Source: Treponema sp. (GTDB lineage Bacteria; Spirochaetota; Spirochaetia; Treponematales; Treponemataceae). From it: 30,108 nucleotides of DNA. The notes below the pieces were generated by a model, which saw only the letters and a program-made list of their open reading frames with translations, had not been told where the DNA came from and searched no databases. Of this stretch, positions 14,108 through 22,658 are shown piece after piece. Where the stretch lies: positions 1 through 30,108 of the forward strand of contig JAEDFM010000027.1 of the NCBI GenBank assembly GCA_016292805.1, read 5' to 3'. The position numbers and the translations under genes were made by a program. The stretch's first letter is position 1; the number at the start of each line of letters is the position of its first letter.

Positions 14108-15127
14108 TTAGTCTTCAAATGGATACTTGAAGTTCCAGTCGGCACGAAGAGTATCCATCATTGTACATAATTCTACTGAACGGTGATGAGGATGAACAGA
14201 GCATTCAAGTTCTCCATTTAAGATACAGTGGGTTGCGGCTCTTACTTCGTATTCATAACCATTAACATCAAAAGGAGCTTTGGCAACTTCTGTAATTTCG
14301 TTGTCGTTGCCCCATTCACTTTTGAAAGTGTGAATCTTGGCTTCCTGTGCAAGGAAGAAGTTTTCTGAAGTAATAAATCCTTTAGTTCCGTAAATTACAG
14401 CGTTGTGTGTTTCTGTGCCGGCAGACATATCGCAGGCACTTTCAAAGGAAGTTGTAACTCCGTTTTCAAATGTAAGCGTAACACTGTTCCATGCATCTAT
14501 ACCTTTGCACATACGCACGGTAGAGCTGTGAGCTGTAATTGGCACAAATTTATTAATCATCATTGCATAATAAATATTGTAAATACCAAGGTCTAAAAGC
14601 GCACCGCCAGCTAATTCTGGAGCATATAGTCTGCTTTTTGGATCATATGGAATACGGTTACAGAAGAAAGATTCAATATGCTTAACTTCACCAATTTTAC
14701 CATCAGCAATCCATTCCAGCTGTTTTTTTATACAAGGATTAAAGGCTGTCCACATTGCTTCCATAAAGAAAAGCTTTTTAGCGCGAGCTGTTTCAATCAT
14801 TGTGGTAAGCTGTTGTAAATTGCAGCCTGCTGGTTTTTCGCAAAGAACATGTTTTCCAGCATTAAGACACTGCATTACTGATTGAAAGTGAAAGGCATGT
14901 GGATTTGATACATAAACAGCATCAACCTCGGGGTCAGCAAGTAATTCTTCGTATGAACCATAAGCTTTTTCAAACCCCCATTTGTCAGCAAACTCTTTTG
15001 CTCGTTCAAGATTACGGCTGCCTACAGCATAAAGGTGGATTTTTCCTTTTGATCCAGCCATGGCTTTTGCCATTGAGTTTGCAATAATTCCAGGCGCAAG
15101 AATAGCCCAGTTAACATAGTCTTTCAT
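14108..15127 (-). CDS. Gfo/Idh/MocA-family NAD(P)-dependent oxidoreductase
   Basis: A 339-residue sugar or polyol dehydrogenase-like protein. The Rossmann part starts WAILAPGIIANSMAKAM and carries AVGSRNLERAKEFADKWG. The family motif EKPAG (in GKHVLCEKPAGCN) holds the catalytic Lys. The C-terminal beta domain includes GGALLDLGIYNIYYA. The substrate is not predictable; members act on sugars, inositols or dihydrodiols. The start is ATG 15127, with GAGG (plus 15134-15137) correctly placed. An in-frame GTG 12 bases earlier lies on the ribosome site itself. A terminator separates it from paralogue A upstream, while the HD gene follows closely. Confidence 0.85.
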   Translation of the reverse strand: MKDYVNWAILAPGIIANSMAKAMAGSKGKIHLYAVGSRNLERAKEFADKWGFEKAYGSYEELLADPEVDAVYVSNPHAFHFQSVMQCLNAGKHVLCEKPAGCNLQQLTTMIETARAKKLFFMEAMWTAFNPCIKKQLEWIADGKIGEVKHIESFFCNRIPYDPKSRLYAPELAGGALLDLGIYNIYYAMMINKFVPITAHSSTVRMCKGIDAWNSVTLTFENGVTTSFESACDMSAGTETHNAVIYGTKGFITSENFFLAQEAKIHTFKSEWGNDNEITEVAKAPFDVNGYEYEVRAATHCILNGELECSVHPHHRSVELCTMMDTLRADWNFKYPFED

Positions 15128-15155
15128 TAATTGCCTCACTTGTATTTCTATGAAA

Positions 15156-15211
15156 AAAGCATAGAAACTTCTGATTTCAATTATAACATAATCAGAATAT
15201 CTATATGCTTT
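15156..15211 (-). terminator. Terminator of paralogue A
   Basis: Two nested perfect stems: AAAGCATA/TATGCTTT (15156-15163, 15204-15211) and TTCTGATT/AATCAGAA (15169-15176, 15190-15197). Six T follow on the minus strand. It lies about 36 bases after the stop of the nuclease-fold gene. Confidence 0.8.
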
Positions 15212-15219
15212 AAGTTTTT

Positions 15220-15244
15220 GTACAAATGAATAAATTAATTGTAC
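15220..15244. repeat. GTACAA/TTGTAC inverted repeat next to paralogue A's stop
   Basis: Six-bp arms at 15220-15225 and 15239-15244 with a 13-bp AT-rich spacer, two bases from the stop codon. Its role is unknown; it may be incidental in AT-rich DNA. Confidence 0.3.
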
Positions 15245-15246
15245 GA

Positions 15247-16131
15247 TTACTTCAAGTAGCGTTTTGCAAGCAAGGTAACCTGTTTTTCGTCTAAAGGTGT
15301 TTCATCAGTTTCAAATGTGATAATAAGCTTTTCGCCCTGGAAATATCCATTACTTTGATACTGAGAAATTCTTCCAATCTTTTCTCTGGCTTGAAAGCTG
15401 TCTTCCATGTGATTGAAATGTTCCCATATAAATTCTTTGCGGGTACGAACATTTAAACAGTAGAAAGTTGGATGTACAAGAAAACCTTTACTGAATCCCT
15501 TTGAGCCATTAATCATAAGTGGATATTCGTAACGATATGGAATTTCTAATTGGTTCAAAGTATTAGCAATAAGTTGATGTGCCTGAGAACGAACTTTTTC
15601 ACCTTTTTGGGTGTAAAAAACAGGAGTATTGTCATCAATCGGTAAGCCTTCGTAAGTATAGGTGGACCAGGCTTTTTCAAAAGCATCATCAGAAACATTT
15701 GAAGGATTTATTAAGTGCTGTCGGTTGATATGCATGTCTTCAAATATTTCTACAATTTTTGATGGATTATAGTTTTTTGTAAGTTTTTCCAGTGCAGAAA
15801 TTTCGTCTTCAATTTCTTTTACTAATCGCTGGTCATAATCCTTTTGGGCAAGGGCTGCTGCCAAAGCATCCTGGTTTCTAGGTAAATATTTCCCTTGAGG
15901 ATTATTTTCAGAAGTTTTGTGGTAATACTGAATTCGGTTACCACTTTGTGCAATTCGTAATGTTCCCTCTGGTGCAGCTTTTAAAGCAGTCTTTTTTTGT
16001 ATTAACAGATTCTGTAGTTCGCTTATTCTTTGCTTTACCTGGTCTAAAATAGTATCAGGAGCTAGAAGATTTGACCGCTCAGATAATCCGATTTTCTTTT
16101 CTTTTATAATGATTGTAGATTTGCGTGACAT
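15247..16131 (-). CDS. Nuclease-fold protein, paralogue A (putative catalytic residues lost)
   Basis: A 294-residue protein related to the gene at 26888-27667. Both have a helical N-terminus, the block GT(L/V)RI followed by QYY, an AQ(K/R)(D/E)Y helix, and a C-terminal PD-(D/E)XK-like region. In paralogue B that region reads RSKSE, HPDFYCLNVRTR, FVWEHF. Here the first acidic site is RSQAH (His185) and HPD has become HPT (Thr222); only Glu237 in IWEHF remains. The protein is therefore unlikely to cut DNA but could still bind it. The start has GAGG (plus 16140-16143) upstream. A 34-bp palindrome spans its -10 box and start codon, which suggests autoregulation. I know no named function for the family. 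It ends at its own terminator. Confidence 0.6.
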   Translation of the reverse strand: MSRKSTIIIKEKKIGLSERSNLLAPDTILDQVKQRISELQNLLIQKKTALKAAPEGTLRIAQSGNRIQYYHKTSENNPQGKYLPRNQDALAAALAQKDYDQRLVKEIEDEISALEKLTKNYNPSKIVEIFEDMHINRQHLINPSNVSDDAFEKAWSTYTYEGLPIDDNTPVFYTQKGEKVRSQAHQLIANTLNQLEIPYRYEYPLMINGSKGFSKGFLVHPTFYCLNVRTRKEFIWEHFNHMEDSFQAREKIGRISQYQSNGYFQGEKLIITFETDETPLDEKQVTLLAKRYLK

Positions 16132-16162
16132 ACTATTTACCTCTGTTTAAATAAATAGTATG
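16129..16162. promoter_or_regulatory. 34-bp palindromic operator over promoter and start of paralogue A
   Basis: Perfect 11-bp arms CATACTATTTA (16129-16139) and TAAATAGTATG (16152-16162) with a 12-bp spacer. One arm contains the start codon and the other the -10 box, so a bound protein would block transcription. The total length of 34 bp and the CATAC/GTATG ends equal those of the array around paralogue B. Confidence 0.75.
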
Positions 16163-16183
16163 CCTATTTTATGAATAAGTAAA
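16155..16183 (-). promoter_or_regulatory. Promoter of paralogue A
   Basis: On the minus strand TTTACT (plus 16178-16183), a 17-bp spacer and TACTAT (plus 16155-16160). The predicted start site is near 16148, giving a 17-base leader that carries GAGG. Confidence 0.65.
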
Positions 16184-16200
16184 GGATGATTTATAGCGAA

Positions 16201-17547
16201 TTAGACTAAAGCATGTTTTTGCCAGCGACGGCTTTTCCAACGCCATAGCATAACCATGCCACGGGTTGTTTCGTCTGTACCAATTGCCAGCCAGAAACCA
16301 ACAAGACCAAGACCGCAAACTTTACCAAGAATATAACTGCCTAAAACAAGAATAATCCAGTTTGAAAAAATTGCATAAGAAACAGGGAATTTAATATCAC
16401 CTGCACCTTTAAGTGCACCTACATAAATAAGGTTCAATGAACGGCCAAATTCAATGTATGCTGAATAGATAAGAATTGTACAGGTTAATTCAATTACTTC
16501 TGGAATATCTGTGAATAAACGGACAATTGGATATTTTACAAGATTTGCAACAACAATCATTATCATAGAAACTGTTGTAGCTACCAGCTGATATTTGAAT
16601 ATTTTTTTGTAGGCAATATCGCTCTGGTGTGAACCTACCAGGTAACCAGCCTTAATTTGTGTAGCCTGACCAATGGCTATGGCAGTGGTAAATACAAAGC
16701 GAACAATTGTATTACAGTAAACCTGAGCCGACATTGCGTATGTACCAAGAGTAGAAATCATAGCCATAACTACAATGTTTGCTGTGTTGTATGAAAGACT
16801 TTCCCCTGCAGTTGGAACACCAACTTTAAGAATAAGTCGGAAGCTTTCTACTGGAACTTTGAAAATGCCTTTGAATGAAGAATGAACATCTTTACGTTTT
16901 TTAATGAAGATTGCAAACATGATAGTAGAAACAACGGAAGCTGCTCCAGAAGAACTTGCAACACCGGCAACGCCCAGAATTGGGAGTCCGAACCAACCAT
17001 AAAGAGAAAGCGCATTACCAAATACATTTACAAGGTTTGCTACGATAGAAACGATCATTGCTTCGCTAGTGTGACCATAACTTCTAAGAATAGCTCCCTG
17101 AAGTAAACTTAATCCATTGAAAATACAGAAACAACCACCAAAAACAATAAAGTATAACCATGCAAAATGACGAACATCATCTTCCAATGTGTAGCAGCTT
17201 AATAATGGGGCAGTACCAAAAAGAACAAGTAAGGTGATTACAGTACATGATATGAACATCATAATATAGCTGGCCTGGGCTATATGAGTAAGTTCTTTTT
17301 CTGACTTCTGTGCACCAATAAACTGAGCCAGAACAATAGAAGAACCGGTTGCAATAACAGAGAAAATCAGATTCAGAAAGAAAACATACTGAGAAACAAG
17401 ACCAACAGCAGCAACTGCAGAGTTGTTATAAGAGCTGAGCATTAATGTATCAATAGAAGATACAAGAATTCTCATAAGCTGTTCCATTGCTAAAGGGAAC
17501 GCTAATTTTAACATTGGCAATGAGCCACGATTTGCTTTTTGAGACAT
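16201..17547 (-). CDS. MATE-family multidrug/metabolite efflux transporter
   Basis: A 448-residue membrane protein with about twelve hydrophobic helices in two similar halves, the MATE/DinF layout of Na+- or H+-driven exporters. The N-terminal PMLKLAFPLAMEQLMRILVSSIDTLML and the inter-half region VGVPTAGESLSYNTANIVVMAM are typical of bacterial NorM-like members. VYCNTIVRFVFTTAIAIGQATQI fits the second half. The drug or metabolite exported is not predictable. ATG 17547 has GCAGG 7 bases upstream, but that site is the 3' arm of a terminator-like hairpin, so expression may be attenuated. The gene follows the GGDEF-EAL gene by about 100 bases. Confidence 0.88.
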   Translation of the reverse strand: MSQKANRGSLPMLKLAFPLAMEQLMRILVSSIDTLMLSSYNNSAVAAVGLVSQYVFFLNLIFSVIATGSSIVLAQFIGAQKSEKELTHIAQASYIMMFISCTVITLLVLFGTAPLLSCYTLEDDVRHFAWLYFIVFGGCFCIFNGLSLLQGAILRSYGHTSEAMIVSIVANLVNVFGNALSLYGWFGLPILGVAGVASSSGAASVVSTIMFAIFIKKRKDVHSSFKGIFKVPVESFRLILKVGVPTAGESLSYNTANIVVMAMISTLGTYAMSAQVYCNTIVRFVFTTAIAIGQATQIKAGYLVGSHQSDIAYKKIFKYQLVATTVSMIMIVVANLVKYPIVRLFTDIPEVIELTCTILIYSAYIEFGRSLNLIYVGALKGAGDIKFPVSYAIFSNWIILVLGSYILGKVCGLGLVGFWLAIGTDETTRGMVMLWRWKSRRWQKHALV

Positions 17548-17590
17548 AAAAAAACCTGCTTAAGTTATATAAAAATATAGCTTTTGCAGG
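17548..17590 (-). terminator. Terminator or attenuator hairpin touching the MATE start codon
   Basis: The stem is CCTGC/GCAGG (17555-17559, 17586-17590) plus AAGTTATAT/ATATAGCTT (17562-17570, 17575-17583), with loop AAAA. On the minus strand seven T follow and then the ATG. It can end the GGDEF-EAL transcript, yet also holds the MATE ribosome site in its 3' arm. Confidence 0.65.
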
Positions 17591-17646
17591 CTTTTATAAA
17601 TAGGTAAAAAATACTCTTTTTTTGTATTTTTATAACCGGATCTTTT

Positions 17647-19800
17647 CTATTCAGCTTTAGAATATTCCTGGAATCTATTGATATATTTTTCAAGTGGAAG
17701 TGGAGGAGAGAAGTAATATCCTTGAATAGTATCGCAACCATATTTACGAAGGAATTCCAGCTGTTCCTGTTTTTCAACACCCTCAGCAATAACATGGATA
17801 TTCTTGAAATGTGCAAGTTCAATAGAATGTCTAACCAATTCTTCTCCATCTGGAGTTCCAATAAAATCAACCAGGCTTTTGTCAATTTTCAGAACATCAA
17901 ATGGGATAAGATTCAAGCTGGCAAGAGAAGAAGAACCAGTACCAAAATCATCCATATCGATTCTAAAGCCTGCTGCTTTTAATTGTTCAGCAAGTTCCTT
18001 AATCTGTTTGTTCTTAAATGCAGTTGTTTCTGTAATTTCAAGAGGTACCAGTTCAACAGGGATACCAGTTTCTTCAATAACATCCTTGTATTTCTGAATG
18101 ATTCCTGTGTGATGTAAACTGGCTCTGGAAATATTAACAGAAATAGGGACAGTCTTAATTCCAGCATTCATAAAGCGCTTGATTGTTTTACAAACAGAAG
18201 TGAATACATATAAATCAAGCTGAACAATTAATCCGTCTTCTTCAAATACATAAATAAAATCAGCTGGAGAAATAGTCTGGCCATCTGGATTAATCCAGCG
18301 AACAAGTGCTTCTGCACCTACCAGTTCTTCAGTTTTTGCATCGAACTTAGGCTGAAACCAAACCTTGAAATCTTCATTTTTAATTGCATCAGCAAATGCA
18401 GCTTCTAAAAGCTGTTCTTTTGCATGCTTGTGACTGATTGGACCATCATAATTTGAAACAGTAACAGCATAATTGTGAAGAATACTTTTTGCGGCCAGTA
18501 AAGCACGGTCGCAAAGAATGTTTGGAGGAACAGTTTTATCAACTTTTCCAAGAACACCATATTTTACAATTGAACTTGGAATAGGAGAGTTTTTAGCAAT
18601 TTGATTTACACTGTTTTCAAAATCAGTAATACCAATATTCTGGGAGCTCTTGAAAATACTTACAAAAAGGTCTCCACCATAACGGGCAAGAATAGCATCT
18701 GGATTAAGACGCTGGAATTCATCTGCATAATAACAAAGCAGCTGATCACAGGTTTTTGTACCGTAAACAGCATTCAAAAGCTTAAAGTTTTCAATATCTG
18801 AAACAACAATATCATAATTTACATCTGGATTTTCACGGAACATTTTTCTAACACGACGGTAGAAAGCTGAACGGGTATACAAACCAGTTAAAATATCATG
18901 TTCAAATTCATAAAGCTTTTTGTTGCTTTCATACTGGCGGTAAATAATAAGCCCAATGAATATGAGAATAAGGAAAATAGAAACAGCGATTTGCTTCCAG
19001 ATTGAACCTATGCCAGACCAGCCTTCAATTGGTTCTACAGAAAGATACCAGGTATCATTTGGAATACGAATAGAAATCTGAACTCTTCTGTCCATTTCGG
19101 CATGTTTATCGTTTATGATACAGCCAAAGTTATCTGTTGTTGTATTAAAGTTATCGTCTTTCCAAACTGAAACATAATAACCAGAATTCTGATGATTAAT
19201 GGATTTGAATACGCGGGAAGTAAAGTCGTCCCAGTCTACAGCTACAACTGAAAAATACGCAAATTCATCATTTTTAAATGCAGGATTTCGTACTAGTAGA
19301 CCAGTACCACCTTCAACTAATGGTAGAGGACCTGCAACTGTAATTTTCCGTGTATCAATTGCCTGCTGGGCTTTTCCGCGCTGATTTTCATCTTCCAGCA
19401 TATTGAAACCGATTGTGGCTTTTTGAATGGAAGGTGGATAGGCTGCTGCAACAACTGCATTTGGCGCAATATACATACTTCCAATAGATGGATTGTCTTC
19501 GTAAAAGTGATGACACAAAACTGAAAAGGTAGAAATAAATCTGTCGCCAAATTCTTCGTAAATATCTTTAAGTACAATAGAAGTGTTAATAACCTGATCA
19601 AGTGAAAGAATAATGCTGGATGCAATGCCCTGTCCATATACTGTGGCACCAGCAATTTCATCATCCTGTTTTCTTTTTAAAGATGAACTCATGACGATGT
19701 AATCTATCATAATACATGAAAGAAGAGCGAGAACAGTTAATACAATTTGAGTACGCGTCAAAAAGATATGTACTTTTTTATTGTTCGTCCTAAGGGCCAA
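17647..19800 (-). CDS. Membrane GGDEF-EAL protein, predicted c-di-GMP phosphodiesterase
   Basis: A 717-residue protein. Helix 1 (about 17-38), a periplasmic sensor (about 41-267, CHASE- or Cache-like) and helix 2 (about 268-287) lead to a GGDEF domain (about 295-450) and an EAL domain (about 465-712). The GGDEF site reads GGDLF (375-379), so cyclase activity is probably lost and the domain may act as a GTP sensor. The EAL domain is complete: EAL at 497-499, DDFGTG at 617-622, and AEGVEKQEQ. Hydrolysis of c-di-GMP to pGpG is expected. The start is TTG 19800, supported by AAGGAG five to seven bases upstream. A TTGTCA-N16-TATACT promoter precedes it. It pairs functionally with the HD-GYP protein at 3768. 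Confidence 0.88.
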   Translation of the reverse strand: MALRTNNKKVHIFLTRTQIVLTVLALLSCIMIDYIVMSSSLKRKQDDEIAGATVYGQGIASSIILSLDQVINTSIVLKDIYEEFGDRFISTFSVLCHHFYEDNPSIGSMYIAPNAVVAAAYPPSIQKATIGFNMLEDENQRGKAQQAIDTRKITVAGPLPLVEGGTGLLVRNPAFKNDEFAYFSVVAVDWDDFTSRVFKSINHQNSGYYVSVWKDDNFNTTTDNFGCIINDKHAEMDRRVQISIRIPNDTWYLSVEPIEGWSGIGSIWKQIAVSIFLILIFIGLIIYRQYESNKKLYEFEHDILTGLYTRSAFYRRVRKMFRENPDVNYDIVVSDIENFKLLNAVYGTKTCDQLLCYYADEFQRLNPDAILARYGGDLFVSIFKSSQNIGITDFENSVNQIAKNSPIPSSIVKYGVLGKVDKTVPPNILCDRALLAAKSILHNYAVTVSNYDGPISHKHAKEQLLEAAFADAIKNEDFKVWFQPKFDAKTEELVGAEALVRWINPDGQTISPADFIYVFEEDGLIVQLDLYVFTSVCKTIKRFMNAGIKTVPISVNISRASLHHTGIIQKYKDVIEETGIPVELVPLEITETTAFKNKQIKELAEQLKAAGFRIDMDDFGTGSSSLASLNLIPFDVLKIDKSLVDFIGTPDGEELVRHSIELAHFKNIHVIAEGVEKQEQLEFLRKYGCDTIQGYYFSPPLPLEKYINRFQEYSKAE

Positions 19801-19829
19801 AGAATCTCCTTACACTTCCACCAGTTAAT

Positions 19830-19857
19830 AGTATATCATCTATTTAAAATATGACAA
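19830..19857 (-). promoter_or_regulatory. Promoter of the GGDEF-EAL gene
   Basis: On the minus strand TTGTCA (plus 19852-19857), a 16-bp spacer and TATACT (plus 19830-19835) with TGA in front, an extended -10. Confidence 0.65.
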
Positions 19858-19866
19858 ATTTTTAAT

Positions 19867-21273
19867 TTATGTTAATAAAGCGGTTTCCATACGCTTAATA
19901 GTCTCGTCAATCAGATCTTTTTTAATGCAGGAATAATTTATTACAAATGTTGGTGCAGCTTCTGGTTCTGAATTATAGAAATAATCACTTAACAGCGAAA
20001 TGTTTATGCCTTGAGCTTTAAGTCTATTTTGTAATAAATTTCCCGCTTCTTTTGTATGAACTGTAAGCAGAAAATGAAGACCAGCTTCTTCTTCTGTAAT
20101 TTGGCATAGCGGCATTAACTGACTTTTCTGCAAATTCTGAATAAATGTATTACGAATACTTCTATAATAGTTTTTCATTCGGTTTATGTGAGTTTCGTAA
20201 TTTCCTTCTTCCATAAAGCGAGCCAGGGTGAACTGTTCAAAGGCAGAAACCTGGCAGGAATAGGAGCCAAGTTTATTTACAAAATCGTTAACCAAAGATG
20301 GTGGAAGGACCATATAACTGATTCGGAAGGAAGGAGACAGGGTTTTTGTAAAGGTATTCATGTAGATGATGTTGCTTTGTGGGTTTGTACTTTGGAGTGT
20401 TGGCAGAGGCTTACCGTTAAAGCGGAATTCACTGTCGTAATCATCTTCTATTATAAGGCGCTCTGGGGAGGCATTGGCCCAAGCCAGGAGTTCCAGGCGG
20501 CGGCGTACTGGCATTACAATCCCAGTTGGAAAATGATGATTTGGAGAAATATGAATAATGGATGCATTTGTTGATTCCAGATCTTTGGGATTCATACCCT
20601 GTTTATCGAGTTGTATTGGGATGCAGGTGGCGCCGTTTAATTCCAAAATATCACGGACTTTTTTATAACCTGGGTTTTCAACTGCAAATACTGTTGAGCG
20701 GTTCAAAAATTGTACTAGCATGGAATAAAGGGCCTCTGTGCCGGCACCAATAATAATCTGTTCAGGAGAAACTTCCATATTGCGGAAGGATTTCAGATAA
20801 AGGGCAATTTGTGTGCGTAATTCCAGGATGCCTTTTATTGAAGAACGCTGCAAAAGCTTTTCGTCAGAGGAATTCAGGACCTGGCGCATTGTATGAGCCC
20901 AAAGTGTAAAAGGGAATTTCTGTGCACTGGTGGAGTTGCTGGTGAAGTCGGCAAACCATTGCGGTGTGGGGGTAGGGGGAGTGAGATTTTCCATAGAGGT
21001 CTGTCCCCGTTGAACAGAATTGTTTGAAACAGGAATATCAGTTACGAAAAAGCCTTTCTTTTCTATAGAATAGATGTATCCTTCTGAAATTAGCTGGGCA
21101 TAGGCATTCTGGGTTGTAATAACGCTAATTCCAAGATGAGATGATAGAGAACGTTTTGATGGGAGTTTTGAATTGGCAGGAAGTTTTCCTTCCAGAATCT
21201 GAGCTTTGATAGAATTATATAAGTATTCACAAAGACCGGTTTCTCCCCGTTTAGAAAAATCAACTGTAATCAT
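19867..21273 (-). CDS. MocR/PdxR-type GntR-family regulator with aminotransferase domain
   Basis: A 468-residue fusion regulator. The N-terminal winged helix (about 1-75) shows GntR features: LPSKRSLSSHLGISVITTQNAYAQL and GYIYSIEKKGFFV. The rest is a fold-type I aminotransferase-like domain that binds PLP. It has SPNHHFPTGIVMP, IIEDDYDSEFR and the PLP lysine in NTFTKTLSPSFR. MocR proteins such as PdxR and GabR usually control adjacent, divergent genes for vitamin B6, GABA or related amines. Here the divergent genes are an Fe-alcohol dehydrogenase and an aldehyde dehydrogenase, which are the likely targets. ATG 21273 has AGGAAT upstream and a good promoter. Confidence 0.88.
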   Translation of the reverse strand: MITVDFSKRGETGLCEYLYNSIKAQILEGKLPANSKLPSKRSLSSHLGISVITTQNAYAQLISEGYIYSIEKKGFFVTDIPVSNNSVQRGQTSMENLTPPTPTPQWFADFTSNSTSAQKFPFTLWAHTMRQVLNSSDEKLLQRSSIKGILELRTQIALYLKSFRNMEVSPEQIIIGAGTEALYSMLVQFLNRSTVFAVENPGYKKVRDILELNGATCIPIQLDKQGMNPKDLESTNASIIHISPNHHFPTGIVMPVRRRLELLAWANASPERLIIEDDYDSEFRFNGKPLPTLQSTNPQSNIIYMNTFTKTLSPSFRISYMVLPPSLVNDFVNKLGSYSCQVSAFEQFTLARFMEEGNYETHINRMKNYYRSIRNTFIQNLQKSQLMPLCQITEEEAGLHFLLTVHTKEAGNLLQNRLKAQGINISLLSDYFYNSEPEAAPTFVINYSCIKKDLIDETIKRMETALLT

Positions 21274-21296
21274 ATTTCTATTCCTTAACTGATATT

Positions 21297-21325
21297 ATTG
21301 TAATGTTCATAATAGGATGAATCAA
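21297..21325 (-). promoter_or_regulatory. Promoter of the MocR-type regulator
   Basis: On the minus strand TTGATT (plus 21320-21325), a 17-bp spacer and TACAAT (plus 21297-21302). The leader would be about 17 bases. Confidence 0.65.
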
Positions 21326-21353
21326 TAATACCAGGACTTCTAAAAGATTAAGA

Positions 21354-21388
21354 TTGACAAAATATCATAAATTGTCATAATGTATAAT
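21354..21388 (+). promoter_or_regulatory. Promoter/operator of the ADH-ALDH pair
   Basis: TTGACA (21354-21359) is a consensus -35. CATAAT (21376-21381) at 16 bp, or TATAAT (21383-21388), may be the -10. TGACAA (21355-21360) and TTGTCA (21372-21377) form a 6-bp palindrome over the -35 and spacer, a candidate binding site for the divergent MocR-type protein. Confidence 0.5.
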
Positions 21389-21422
21389 TAAAGAGCACAG
21401 GATAATTGTTATAGAGGATTTT

Positions 21423-22658
21423 ATGAATAAAGCAAAAAAAATGTATTGCCGTATTTTTCAGACAGTATTTAAGATAGCGCTTCCTATCTTGCCTTACCGT
21501 ACTCCAGAAATCTTGAATACAATTGAAGACCTTCCTATGGAATTTGCAGAACGCAAAATTACAAAGGTTATGCTTGTAACTGATAAAGCACTTCGTAGCG
21601 TTACAGCTGGTCTTGAAAGACTTCTTCCTAACCATGGAATTGCCTGCATTGTTTATGACAAAACAGAAGCCAATCCAAAGGTTTCAAATGTAGAAGAAGC
21701 ATATGCACTATATAAACGCACAGCCTGCGAAGCAATCATTGCTTTTGGTGGAGGTTCTTCTATGGACTGCGCTAAAGCTCTTGGAGCTCGTGTTGCTTAT
21801 CCAAGAAAAACTCTTAATCAGATGAAAGGTATTTTAAAGGTTCGCCGTAAGATTCCTTTACTTGCTGCAATTCCAACAACAGCCGGCACAGGTTCAGAAG
21901 TAACTTTGGCAGCAGTAATTACTGACGACGCAACACATTACAAATATCCAATCAACTCTTTCCCATTAATTCCATCAATTGCAGTTTTGGATCCTAAGGT
22001 AACTTATACACTTCCAAAATCTCTTACTGCAACAACAGGTATGGATGCTCTTACACATGCAGTAGAAGCTTACATTGGCCGCTCTACAACTCATCAGACA
22101 CGAAAATGGGCAGTAACTGCAGTTCGTTTAATTTGCCGTAATATTCAGAAAGCTTATAACGAAGGAACAGATTACGAAGCCCGCGAAAACATGCTTAAAG
22201 CTTCAAATCTTGCAGGTTCTGCATTTTCTCAGTCTTATGTAGGATATGTTCATGCCGTAGCACATTCACTTGGTGGAGCCTATAATATTCCTCACGGATT
22301 AGCAAACGCTGTAATTCTTCCATATGTATTGGAAGCTTATGGTTCATCAATTTATAAAAAACTTAGAAAGCTTGCCAGAGCAATCAATCTTGTAGATAAA
22401 TATGAAAATGCAGAAGTTGCTGCCAAAAAATTCATCAAACATATTAAAGAGATGAATGAAAACCTGGGTATTCCAAAAACATTAAAGGGTATTAAACCAG
22501 AGGACATTCCAGAATTAGCTCGTCGTGCAGATAAAGAAGGTAATCCACTTTATCCTGTACCAGTTCTAATGGATGCAAAAGGTCTGGAAAAGTTTTACTA
22601 TGATGTAATGGATAAGGAGGAAGTAAATGGACAGCAGCAAAATCAAGAATGTTGTTAA
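21423..22658 (+). CDS. Iron-containing alcohol dehydrogenase
   Basis: A 411-residue group III (Fe-dependent) alcohol dehydrogenase, cytoplasmic, NAD(P)-linked. The nucleotide-binding block is AIIAFGGGSSMDCAKALG (about 105-121). IPTTAGTGSEVT is typical. The metal ligands Asp208, His212 (TGMDALTHAVEAY), His277 and His291 (HAVAHSLGGAYNIPHG) have the spacing of FucO/AdhB enzymes. It could oxidise an alcohol or reduce an aldehyde; the substrate is unknown. The aldehyde dehydrogenase start lies 32 bases inside its 3' end, so the two are co-translated and probably act in series. The divergent regulator probably controls both. Confidence 0.93.
   Translation: MNKAKKMYCRIFQTVFKIALPILPYRTPEILNTIEDLPMEFAERKITKVMLVTDKALRSVTAGLERLLPNHGIACIVYDKTEANPKVSNVEEAYALYKRTACEAIIAFGGGSSMDCAKALGARVAYPRKTLNQMKGILKVRRKIPLLAAIPTTAGTGSEVTLAAVITDDATHYKYPINSFPLIPSIAVLDPKVTYTLPKSLTATTGMDALTHAVEAYIGRSTTHQTRKWAVTAVRLICRNIQKAYNEGTDYEARENMLKASNLAGSAFSQSYVGYVHAVAHSLGGAYNIPHGLANAVILPYVLEAYGSSIYKKLRKLARAINLVDKYENAEVAAKKFIKHIKEMNENLGIPKTLKGIKPEDIPELARRADKEGNPLYPVPVLMDAKGLEKFYYDVMDKEEVNGQQQNQECC

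Noticed and set aside
14092..14145. Upstream start of the HD phosphohydrolase
   Set aside because: It would overlap the preceding gene, has no ribosome site, and the extra residues do not resemble the family.
15128..15139. GTG start for the Gfo/Idh/MocA gene
   Set aside because: The codon precedes and overlaps the GAGG that serves ATG 15127.
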